64,000 bases of DNA from Tolypeutes matacus (taxonomy: Eukaryota > Chordata > Mammalia > Cingulata > Chlamyphoridae), in NCBI GenBank assembly GCA_026826555.1, contig JAKSZT010040198.1, forward strand, positions 641,345 to 705,344, read 5' to 3'. The notes beneath the pieces are model-generated. The model was given only the letters and a program-made list of their open reading frames with translations, was not told the DNA's origin and searched no databases. Shown here piece after piece: positions 24,050-33,732 of the stretch (the first letter of the stretch is position 1; each line of letters begins with the position of its first letter). The translations under genes and the position numbers were made by a program.

Positions 24050-24740
24050 AATTAATATAATTAATTTTATTATTTGCATGTGTCTGTCATATAGTTCTTT
24101 ATTTTTTCATTGTCCACTCTATTTTTTGCTTATCCAGTCCTCCTTTCCTGAATTACTTTGATTTACTTAAAATGATTATGTTCAAATTTAATATTTCAAT
24201 TGCCTTCTTGACTACATTTCTTCATATTGTTTTAGAGGTCATTCTAGAGATTAAGATATAACCCTTAATCTTTAACTACTTCAAGTTAAATTTAATTACT
24301 TCAAGTTAATATTGTACTATTTAAAATAGAAAGTAGAAGCCTTACTACCATTAAGGTGTTTTTCTCTCCTCAATTTGTTATAGTTATATGTACTACATCT
24401 ACACATATTGAAAACTCCCCATACAAGGTCATAATATTTTCACCAATTATATATATTTTTGAAAACATAAAAGTATAGTATTTGCATTTTATATGTTGCT
24501 AGATATTCACCATTTCTGTTTCTCTTGTGTCATGTCATTTCTGATATCAAACTCTTGTTCTGGTATACTTTTCCTTATGTTTGAAGAACTTCCTTTAACA
24601 ATTTCTTTAAAGATGGTCTGCTAGTGACAAAGTCTTTTGGTTTTCCATCTGCTGAGGTATTTTTTTTAATTTTCCCTTAATTCCTGAAGAATATTTTTTG
24701 CAGGATAAGGAATTCAAGGTTGGTAAAACTTGGCTGAAAC
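24050..24740 (-). mobile_element. Old L1M/HAL1 fragment, reverse
   Basis: Landmarks in reverse are GAAGAACTTCCTTTAAC (24584), ATGGTCTGCTAGTGACAAAG (24613) and GAATTCAAGGTTGG (24710). They correspond to the ORF1/ORF2 junction region of old L1M and HAL1 elements. A similar fossil is at 37900-38780. Confidence 0.6.
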
Positions 24741-25997
24741 AAATTAAATAAGAGCTTATCAATATAAAACTACCCTGTATTCATTAATTAGAATTAATAT
24801 TGGTAATATGACAATACCACCTAAATTGACTTACTGATCCTTTAAAAATTCCAATGGCTTTTTGTTCATAAATGGTAATACCAATCCTCAAATTCACATG
24901 TTATTGTGAGAGGCCCCAAATAGCCAAAAAATCTTGAACAAGAGGAATGAAGTAGGAACACCAGCACTTCCTGATTTCAAGCTGACACCAAAGCAGCAGT
25001 AATCAAGACAATGTGGTATTGGCAAAAGGAAATAAAGATAAATGGAATAGGATAGAATTAATAACCCATAAATAAAAACATACATCTATAGTCAAATGGT
25101 TGTTGATACAAATGCCAAGAACATTCAATGGGAAGAGAATAGTCTCATCAGCAAATAGTGCTGAAACAAATGGTTATCCACATGCAAAATAATAAAATTA
25201 TACCCCTACCTCACACCCTATATATTCATTAACTCAAAATGGATCAAAAATTAAGTCTAAGAGCTAAAACTATAAAGCTCTTATAAGTAAACATAGGGTA
25301 AATCTTCATAATCTTGGATTTAGCAATGGATTCATAGATTTGACCAAAAAAGCATGACCAACAACAGACAGAACTAGATAAATTGGACTGTATATAAATT
25401 TGAAAGTTTTGTGCATCAAAAGACATAATCAAGAAAGTGAAAAGCCAACCTACAAAATCAAGAAAATAGTTGAAAATCATATATCTGATAAAGCTTTAGT
25501 ATCCAGTATATAAAGAACTCTTACAACTTAACAATAAAAAAGAAACCAGCTCAATTTAAAAAATGGACAGAACACTTGAATGAACTTTTTTCAAAGAAAA
25601 TAAACAAATGGCAATAAGCATATGAAAAGATGCTTAAAATCATTAGTCCTTAGGGAGTTGCAAATGAAAATCACAAAGTGATAATACCTCCTACCCATTA
25701 GAATGGTAATAACTTAAAAAAAATAACAAGTGTCATTGAGGCTGTGAAGAAATTAGGACACTCCGATATTGCTGATGGGAATGTAAAGTGGTGTAGCGAT
25801 TGTGGAAAACAGTTTAATGGTTCCCCCAAAAGTTGTAAATAGATGACCATATGAACCAGGAATTCTATTCCTAGATACATAGTCAAAAGAATTGAAAAAA
25901 GTACTCAAGCAATACTCATAAAAGAATGTTCATAGCAACACTATTCAAAATAGCTAAAAGTGGGAAACAATCCAAATATCCATCAACTGAAGAATGC

Positions 25998-26425
25998 TGT
26001 GGTAGTTTGAAGCTCTATGTACCCTAAAAAGACACGTTCTTAAATTTGATCCATTCCTGTGAGTGTGGAGCCATTGTATGTAGGACCTTTAGATGAGGCT
26101 ACTTCAGTTAAAGTGTGGCCCACCTCATTTAGGATAGGTATTAATCCTATTAGTTGAGTCCTTTATAATTGGAAGAAATACATACAGAAAAAGTGATAAC
26201 AAGAAGCTGAAATCAATGAGACCTGGAAAAAGAAGGCAGAGAGCAAAATTTGATGCACAGAAGTCAAGGATCACCAGCAGTTGGTCTTTGAGAAAAAAAC
26301 ATTGTCTTGATGATGCCTTGATTTGGACATTTTCCTAGACTTTAAGTGTAAGTGAATAAATTCCCATTGTTTAAACTCAACCTATTTCATGGTATTTGCC
26401 TTAAGCAGTATAGAAATCTAAAACA
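25998..26425 (+). mobile_element. Solo MaLR-like LTR
   Basis: It begins TGTGGTAGTTTGAAG and ends GAAATCTAAAACA, so it has the TG...CA ends of an LTR. It is flanked by a near-perfect 5-base duplication, AATGC (25993-25997) and AATGT (26426-26430), and the L1M host resumes on either side. The layout (a 'CATGGTATTTG' block before the 3' end, then a CAGTATAG/CAGCC-type terminus) resembles ERVL-MaLR LTRs. A diverged relative lies at 49904-50376, and a third, in reverse, at 58055-58582. No internal viral sequence is attached. Confidence 0.7.
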
Positions 26426-26490
26426 AATGTGTAAACACCTATGGTATGTCCATGCAATGGAATATTACTCAGCCATAAAAAGAAATGAAG

Positions 26491-26913
26491 TAGAGAAGCA
26501 GATGTAGCTCAAGTTATTGGGCTCCTGCCTACCACATGGGAGGTCTGTGGTTCAGTTCCCAGTGTCTCCTAATGAAGACAGTGAGCTGGTGCGATGGGTA
26601 GGAGCAGCAACCTGACACAATATCATAACACATCAAGAGACAGAAGAAGAAAAACATAAAGAGAGCCACAACAAACCAGGGAGCAGAGATTCCAGGTGCC
26701 TCCTAAAGAGCATGAGCAGGATGGCGAGCTGGCATGACAGAATGACACAAAAGGATACACAAGAAGAAAAAAATGATGGGAGAAGCAACAAGGCAGGAAT
26801 GGAGGTGGCTTGAGGTGATTGGGCACCTCCCTCCCACATTGGGGGTCCTGGATTCAGTTCCTGGTGCCTCCTAAAGAAACAAAGAAGATGAACAGACACA
26901 GCAAGTGCAAAAA
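26491..26913 (+). mobile_element. Dimeric DAS-type SINE
   Basis: Two tRNA-like heads occur in the same direction. One is at about 26493 (GAAGCAGATGTAGCTCAAG, B-box-like GTGGTTCAGTTCC at 26549) and the second at about 26800 (GGAGGTGGCTTGAGG, GGATTCAGTTCC at 26850). A single duplication AAATGAAG flanks the pair (26483-26490 and 26914-26921), so the two arrived together or the second inserted without a visible duplication. The copies are more diverged than those at 77 and 55496. Confidence 0.8.
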
Positions 26914-27289
26914 AATGAAGCATTGATGCATGCTACAACGTGGATGAACTTTGAAAACATTTATGCAAAGTGAAATAAGCAAGATGTAACATACCATGCA
27001 TTATATGATGCTATTTATATGAAATCTACAGAATAGGTAAATCCATAGAGAGACAAAGCTGATTGGTGAATGTCAGGAGCTAGAGAGATGTGGTGGTAGG
27101 GACAACATTGGGAGTGACAGTTTAATGAATACGGGGTTTACTTTTGGGGTGATAAAAATATTTTGGCACTTGACATGGTAGTGTTACCTAACACTGTAAA
27201 TGTACTAAATGCCCCTGCACAATTTTAAATGGCTACTTTTATGTTATGAGAATTTCACTTCAATGGAAAAGAGATATGTAAGGGACCAA

Positions 27290-28110
27290 GCTTGTACAAT
27301 CTGCAAGCTAGTGACATGAGCGGTGGCTCACACTCCCATGGTATCACCTCTTCTCCCTCAGCCAACAACGTGGGCACATTGAATGTTCCTTATGACAGTA
27401 GAGAGTAGAAAAACAAATACTGGTCTAGTTTTCTGATGGATATGTGAGATTAGATTGGCCCTATTAAAGGTGGATGGCACAATACACTCAGAAGTTGTCT
27501 TTCAGGACAGTTGTAAAGGCTAATTCTAGGAGTGAACTTCAATAAGTTTATCTGGCTGTTTGTTTTGCATGGAAGGAGAGATTGCCAAAGGGACAAGTAC
27601 AAATTGATTCTTGGGTAGTGTGCGTGTTTAAGTTAAATGGCCAGAAACTAGGAAGGAATAAGACTGGAAATAGGTGGCAAACACGTCTAAGGTGAATACA
27701 TGTCAATGGAATTCTCTGAATGAGCACAAACTATGGGGTATTTCTTCTTATATAATGTAAACTGAAGGTCCACCTCAGTAGAGGGTACTCTCAATAATCA
27801 GGTGAACAAGATGACTTTTTAGTAGATTGCAACCCCAACCATTTCTGATTGATACTTAATGGTTTCATGGACATCTTAAACTGCCTCTAGGAGTAGAGGT
27901 TAGGTTATGCATGGAATCACAATCCTGGACCTTCATTCACCATGGATGTCATGACGAGAACCACTACTTAAAACCCAACTTGCAATGAGAGAACAATGGT
28001 GGACCATGGTAAGGCACCAGCCATTCCCCTGGGGCCACCCAAGTCTCTGGTGGCAGGCTAATTCCATTAATGTACTTCGGTGGTTGTTGGATAATTTAAC
28101 ATGTATTGAT
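27290..28110 (+). mobile_element. ERVL-like internal fossil
   Basis: The sequence resembles the internal region of old ERVL-type endogenous retroviruses, with landmarks such as GGTGGATGGCACAATACACT (27470), TTGTTTTGCATGGAAGGAGA (27561) and ATCAGGTGAACAAGATGAC (27798). All frames are broken by stops, no LTR is attached, and nothing could be expressed. The family assignment is from memory of the repeat, not a search. Confidence 0.45.
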
Positions 28111-28164
28111 TGGATTTTCCCATTTTAAAAAATTGAATAAAGGGAACGCACACACATCTCCAAT

Positions 28165-28347
28165 TTTAATATTTTTTGTTTTTATTTTTATTTTTATTTT
28201 ATTTTTATTTTTAAAGAAATTTTAGATTATGTGAATGTTACTTAAAAAAATACAAGGGATTCCCATATGCTCTATTCCCTCTTTCTCCCCCACTTTCCCA
28301 CATAAACAACATTCCTCATTAGTGTGGTACACTTGCTACAATTGATG
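28165..28347 (-). mobile_element. L1 3' terminal fragment, reverse
   Basis: A T-rich tail with TTTTTATTTTTA units (28165-28212) is followed by the reverse complement of the L1 3' terminus (AAAGAAATTTTAGATTATGTG at 28213) through GAACACATATTGAAGCA at 28347. At that point the sequence switches to forward orientation. Confidence 0.7.
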
Positions 28348-28690
28348 AACACATATTGAAGCAACAGAGAGTGCCTGCAACTGCAAGCAATATAATTATA
28401 TCCATCTGCCCATGGGATCTAAGCTCCCTCTCAATTAGGACACTGGTCATCACCATCCCCAAATCCTCAGGATTGGGGAATGAACAATTGGCTAATGTAG
28501 ACTTATTATTCTATTATAGACTTATTATTCTTCTAGCAATGAAGAACTTTTATCATTGATATAAAGGGAGTGGCCACCACAGGGAGGATCATTGGTGTGG
28601 GGTGTTAGTGATTGGAGATGCGTTGGAGCATACCTATAAGCCATATGAATGTGTTCAAGTGTTCATGGGGCATGGTCATGGTGAAACAAT
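28348..28690 (+). mobile_element. Rearranged 3'-UTR-like repeat pieces
   Basis: 28348-28582 matches the later part of the 22017-23650 repeat (about 23090-23310), while 28583-28690 matches its beginning (about 22085-22200). The order is thus swapped relative to the intact copy. This suggests a deletion, tandem junction or recombination rather than one insertion. Confidence 0.55.
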
Positions 28691-30474
28691 TTTATATGCA
28701 AACCATAACCAAAAAAGAGTGGGAGTAATTATACTAATATCAGACAAAATAGACTTTAAATGCAAAACTATTGTAAAACACAAAGAAAGACACTATATAT
28801 TAATAAAACAGGAATTTTACCAAGAAAAAAGAACAATCTTAAACATTTATGCACCTAACCAGGGTTCCTCAAAATACATGAGGCATACACTGGAAAAACT
28901 AAGTGAAGATATAGATACCTCTACAATTATAGTAAGGGACTTTAATATATCATTATCACCATTAAACAGAACATCTCAACAGAAAATCAATAAAGAAAAA
29001 AAGACCTTGAATTATACCTTAGAAGATCAGGACCTAATAGACATATACAGAACACTACACCCAAACATAGTGGAATATACATTCTTCTCAAGTGCACATG
29101 GATCAACTCCAGATTAGACCATAGCTAGGCCACAGAACAACTCTCAATGAATTCAGAAAGATTGAAATTATATAAAGTAGTTTCTCTGGCCACAATGGAA
29201 TGAAGCTGAAAATCAGTGAGCGGTAGAGATGCAGATTAGGCACAAAGATTTAGAAGTTAAACAAAACCCTCTTAGACAATAAGTAGGTAAAGGAGGAAAT
29301 TGCAAAAGAAATCAGTATCTACCCTGAAACAAATGAAAATGACAAAACAAAGTATCAAAACCTATGGGATGCAACAAAAGCTGAACTGAGAGGGAAATTC
29401 ATAGCCATAAATGCCTATATTAAAAAAGAAGAAAGAGTGAAAATCAAAAACCTAACTGCAGAGTGGGAGGAATTAGAAAGAGAACAGCAAATTAACCCCA
29501 AAACAAGTAGAAAGAAGGAAATAACAAAGATTAGAGAAGAGCTAAATGAATTTGAAAATAAGAAACACTAGAAAAAACAAAATAATCCCAAAAGCTGGTT
29601 CTTTGGGAAAATTAATAAAATTGGCAAACGCTTAGCTTGACAAAGAAAGAAGAGAGAAGATGCAAATACATAAAATAAGAAATGAGGAAGAGGACACCAC
29701 TGACCCCACTGAAATAAAGAGTATCGTAAGAGGATACTTGAAAAATTGTATGCTAACAAGATGGATAATTCAGAGGAAATAGACAAATTCCTAAAACACA
29801 CAAGCAGCTTCCATTGACAAAAGAAGAAATTGAGAAATTCAAGAGACCCATCACAAGTAATGAGATTGAATAATCATCAAACACCCAACAAATAAGAAGA
29901 TTCGATGACCAGAAGTCTTCACAGGTGAATTCTACCAATCATTGCAGAAAGAACTAAACCAATCCTGCTTAAACTCTTCCAAAATATTGAAGTGGAGGGA
30001 ACATTGCCTAACTCATTCAATGATGCCAACATCACCCTAATACCAAAGCCATACAAAGACATCACAGGAAAGGAAAACTATTGACTAATCTCTCTAATGC
30101 TAAAATCTTCAACAAAATACTTTATAATCATATTCAACAACATATCAAACAAATTACACACCATGACCAAGTGGGTTTCATTGCTGGTATGCAAGGAGGA
30201 TTCAACATAAGGGAATTAATCAATTTAATACACCACATAAACAGAATGAAAGAAAAAAGATCACATGATCATCTCTATAGATGCAGAAAAAGTGTTTGAC
30301 AAAATACAGCACCTTTCCTGATAAAAATACTTCAAAAAATAGGGATAAAAGGAAACTTCCTCAACATGTTAAGGGGTATATATGAATAAAACACAGTTAA
30401 TATCCTATTCAATGGTGAAATCCTAAAAGCTTCCTTCTAAGATCTGGAACAAGACAAGGATGCCCACTGTCAAT
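28691..30474 (+). mobile_element. L1 ORF2 fragment, forward
   Basis: An open stretch at 28602-29117 contains the endonuclease motifs IDFKCKTIVKHKERHYILI, LNIYAPNQG and a weakened DFN. Degraded reverse transcriptase words follow at 30000-30300 ([35 protein letters not shown]). It ends abruptly near 30474, inside the catalytic region, where a reverse-oriented L1 begins. Multiple stops make it non-functional. Confidence 0.8.
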
Positions 30475-30964
30475 TTATTTCTCCTCTTAGTTTTTCCAGA
30501 GTTTGCCGCACGTATTTTGAGGCACCTCGATGAGGTGCGTAAATGTTGATGATTGTTCTCTCTTCTTGAGAGATTACTCCTTTTACTAATATGTAGTGTC
30601 CATCTTTGTCTCTTACAATAGTTTTGCATTTAAAGTCTATTTTGTCTGATATTAGAATAGCTACTCCTGCCCTTTTTTGGCTATTGTTAGCTTGTAAAAT
30701 GGTTTTCCAGCCATTCACTTTCAGCGTCCTTGAATCCCTGGGCCGAAGGTGGGTTTCTTGTAGACAGCATATAGATGGATCATATTTTCTTATCCATTCT
30801 GCCAATCTGTGTCTTTTGATTGGTGAATTTAATCCATTAACATTCAGTGTTATTACTCGTAACGAATTTCTTACTTCAGTTATTTTTTTCTTTCGGTTAA
30901 TGTATGTCATATGTTGGTTTGTTTCTCTTTTTGAGTTTTCAGTTGTTTTTAAACTCTCCTCCAA
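30473..30964 (-). pseudogene. L1 ORF2 5' part (endonuclease N-terminal half)
   Basis: 164 uninterrupted codons hold the conserved Asn in LNVNGLNSPIK, the catalytic Glu in CCLQETHLRP, and RDKDGHYILVKG and INIYAPHRGASK. The copy ends before the GDFN and SDH motifs of the endonuclease and before the reverse transcriptase. It therefore cannot act, although its surviving part is intact. Confidence 0.85.
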
Positions 30965-31156
30965 CTCTCTCTCCTTTGTTTTTTCCTTTCAACTTGTAGA
31001 GATTCCTTTAGTATTTCTTGAAGTGCTGGTTTCTTCTTGACATACTCTCTTAATTGCTGTTTATCTGTGAATATTTTGAACTCTCCATCATTTTTGAATG
31101 CCACTTTTGCTGTATAGAGAATTTGTGGCTGGAAGTTTTTCCTTTTAGTGTTTTGA

Positions 31157-31929
31157 CTATGTCATACCACTGTGTCTTCTTGCCTCCATGGTTTCAACTG
31201 AGAAATCAGCACTTAATCTTATTGTGCTTCCCTTGTATGTGATGGTTCTCTTTTCTCTTGCTGCCTTGAGTATTTTCTCTTTGTCTTGAGCATTGGACAG
31301 TTTGACAAGTATATGTCTTGGAGTTGGCCTGTTGGGATTTATACTATTTGGGGTGCGCTGTGCTTCCTGGATCTGCATATCCATCTCTCTCAAAAAGTTG
31401 GGAAGTTTTCAGCCATAACTTCCTTCAACACTCCTTCTGTTCCTTTTCCCTTCTCTTCTCCTTCTGGGATGCCCATAATGCGTATGTTTGTGCGTCTTAC
31501 ATTATCGGTTAATTCCCTGAGACCATACTGGATTTTTTCTATCTTTTTGCCTATCTTTTCTACAATCTCTTTGATTTCAACTGTATTGTCTTCCATATCA
31601 CTAATTCTTTCCTCTGCCTGTTCAATTCTGCTGCCATGTGAGTCCAGTGTCTTTTTCATTTCTTGACTTGTGTCTTTGTTCGCCATTATATCCATTACCT
31701 TTTTAGGTGTGGTAGCTATTTCTTCAGTATGTTCTCCCAGTGTCTTCTTTATATCCTTAATCTCTTCCTTCAGTTCTTTAAGTTGGTCCATAATATTTGT
31801 TTGGATACCTTTGATTAGTTGTTCGATGTACTGCATTGCTTCCTGATTTTTATTTTGTGCACTGGACTGGTCCAAGTTTTCCAGTTTCTCAGAGTCATTT
31901 GTATTTTTCTGTTGCCCTCTGGTCATCAT
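31157..31929 (-). pseudogene. L1 ORF1, two frameshifts
   Basis: From the ATG at 31929 a coiled-coil half (about residues 30-130, MDQLKELKEEIKDIKKTLGE heptads) leads to the RRM motif RRTNIRIMGIPEGEEK. A missing base in a T-run near 31393 breaks the frame at ENFPTF. The next frame continues with REMDMQIQEAQRTP and RLSADFSVETMEARR. A small insertion near 31190 breaks it again before the C-terminal tail. An intact family member would be about 340 residues. Confidence 0.85.
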
Positions 31930-32872
31930 ATTATCTTGATGGGTTTGTTCAGTTGATTAGCTTTTCTCTATGCTCTAGAATTTTATTTAGCAGTTGGTTC
32001 TGCGTGTGAGTTAAGTTTTCTCTTTGGCAGTTTTTCTTCTTATTTTATTTCCTTGCTTCTTTCTATGTTCCCTTGAAGGCAAAAGGTTAGGGCCAGAGGA
32101 ATCAAAAGATGTAAGGAAGGCAGAAGGATAATAGTAATATTGATAAAAGTTAGAAGAGGGCAAAGTGAGACTTAATGAGATGAATATTTAACTTGTGTAG
32201 GCAGTGTAGAGTACTAGGAAAAAATATGGAGTTCCTACAATGGACTGGGAAAACAAATGGAGGAATATATATATATATAGTGACTTAGAAGGCTAGAATT
32301 ATGAGGAGGGAGAGAAATAGTAGAGAAAGGTCTGAAAGGAAAAAGTTAATACTAATAAAAAAAAAGAGAGAAAAAAGAAAAAGAAGAAAACAAAATAGAT
32401 GGGATAGAAATTGACACCCTTAAGTTGTGGGCCTATGAAAAAATGTTGTCTCTAAGAGCCACAACAGAAAACAGAAGGCAGAAAGATGCAGGAAGGATAA
32501 GCGATAGTTTGTAATACAGAATCAATATATACAGCGAGTGGGAAATTACTGAATAAGAAGCCCAGCAAATAAGCGACCAGCTGGCAGCACTTATTTTTAA
32601 AAAAATAGAAGGAAAAAGGAAGGGGGGAGGAAAACGGGAATAATAGCAATAGACCAGAAAGTAACAGAGAGAAACCAAAGATCCACACAGGCAAGCAGTC
32701 AAACAGAGCTAAGGGGGGTCAATGATTCCCCTAGGGTCCACGTGGAACCTTCCTGCCTTCTTGTGTTTATCAATCAATTTCCCCACAGGGTTCTATATGC
32801 AGGTCCTGAAGCAGCTTTTAGCTATTAAACTAAATTAAAAAGAATTTATTTTTCATTTGTTGAGGTGAACTC

Positions 32873-32908
<36 letters not shown>

Positions 32909-33732
32909 GCCAAATGCAGGACCCAAAATAATTCCTCCTCTAGACCAACCCCCTTACGGAAGGGACCCTAGCTGGGCCCGTGGAAATTAATCAAGCACGT
33001 CCCACTTTCCGGACTCCCCAGGTTAGCTGAAGCTCTGATGTTAATCAGTAAGGAGTGCTAAAGATGGCGGATTCCACCCTTTCTGGCGCCGAGCTCCAGC
33101 GTCACTGGGCTGCTCAGTAAATCATTTTGAGTGCAGATTCGCGTCTGGTCTCAGCCTGGTGCTGCTTCAGTTCGGCTTATCTGCTCCCCAAAGCCACAGG
33201 GCGGTGCAGGCAGCCAGATCAATGTCTAAAAATATAAAATACCCTTCCCTGTCTTCCAACCGAACCCTCCCTTCTTTGGGAAGTGTCCCTTCCTCCTGGC
33301 TCCGCAGCGGCCCGGGTCTTATCCCTGGGCGGCTAGGGAAATCAGCTGCGTTCCCCGAGCAAAATCCCCCCTCCGGTTCACCGGGTGCTGACTAGCTCGT
33401 TTGCTCTGTTCACACAAGGTCCAAGGGGCGGCAGGCAGCCAGATCCCCAGAAAATCAAACTTATTCGCCCCGCCCGCGGCTCCAAATGGCTGTTTTATTT
33501 TTTTTTCCCTAACCGCGGGGCCCAGCCGCCTGTGCCAACCTCCACCGGCAGCCTCAAAACTCACGAATCTCCACCGTTCGGTCCACACCTCCGATCCGCT
33601 CAGATAGATGTCCCAAGCTTCTCACTCCACGCGTGCACAGCACAGACCCCCGGGCAGGACCCCGTCCACAATCCACCTCACTCTGGGAGCTTGCAGTGTG
33701 CGCCCTCCTACACCAATGCCATCTTGCCCTCG
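31930..33732 (-). promoter_or_regulatory. L1 5' UTR with CpG-rich promoter segment
   Basis: The 5' UTR contains the sense promoter of an L1. Its outer part (about 32906-33732) is strongly GC- and CpG-rich (for example GCCCCGCCCGCGGCTCC near 33467), unlike the 5' UTRs of the two other full 5' ends in the window. A CAAGATGGC motif at the very 5' end matches the YY1 site that positions L1 transcription. A 31-base T-run (32875-32905) separates it from an inner purine-rich part. Activity is not demonstrable from sequence. Confidence 0.65.
32875..32905. repeat. T31 homopolymer
   Basis: An unbroken run of 31 T on plus (A31 in the L1 sense direction) lies inside the younger L1's 5' UTR, at the border of its CpG-rich segment. 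Confidence 0.95.

Larger units (their letters stand above)
24741..27275 (+). mobile_element. Old L1M ORF2 3' half and 3' end
   Basis: On plus, recognisable ORF2 words include CAAGACAATGTGGTATTGGC (25004), ATGGATCAAAAATTAA (25239), GGGAATGTAAAGTGGTG (25778) and CAATGGAATATTACTCAGCC (26455), followed by a short 3' end. It is riddled with stops. A solo LTR (25998-26425) and a dimeric SINE (26491-26913) inserted into it and split it into three parts that rejoin cleanly. Confidence 0.8.
30475..33732 (-). mobile_element. Younger L1, 5' fragment only
   Basis: Reading right to left it has a complete-looking 5' end (CAAGATGGC at 33726-33718), a 1.8-kb 5' UTR, ORF1 (31929 to about 31000) and the first 164 codons of ORF2 (30964-30473), then stops. 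ORF1 carries only two small frameshifts and the ORF2 part is open, so it is much younger than its neighbours. The 3' two-thirds and the poly(A) tail are missing. It abuts an older reverse L1 on the right and a forward L1 on the left. Confidence 0.85.

Noticed and set aside
30606..31666. Plus-strand frames of 126-144 codons
   Set aside because: Antisense shadows of the younger L1's ORF1 and ORF2.
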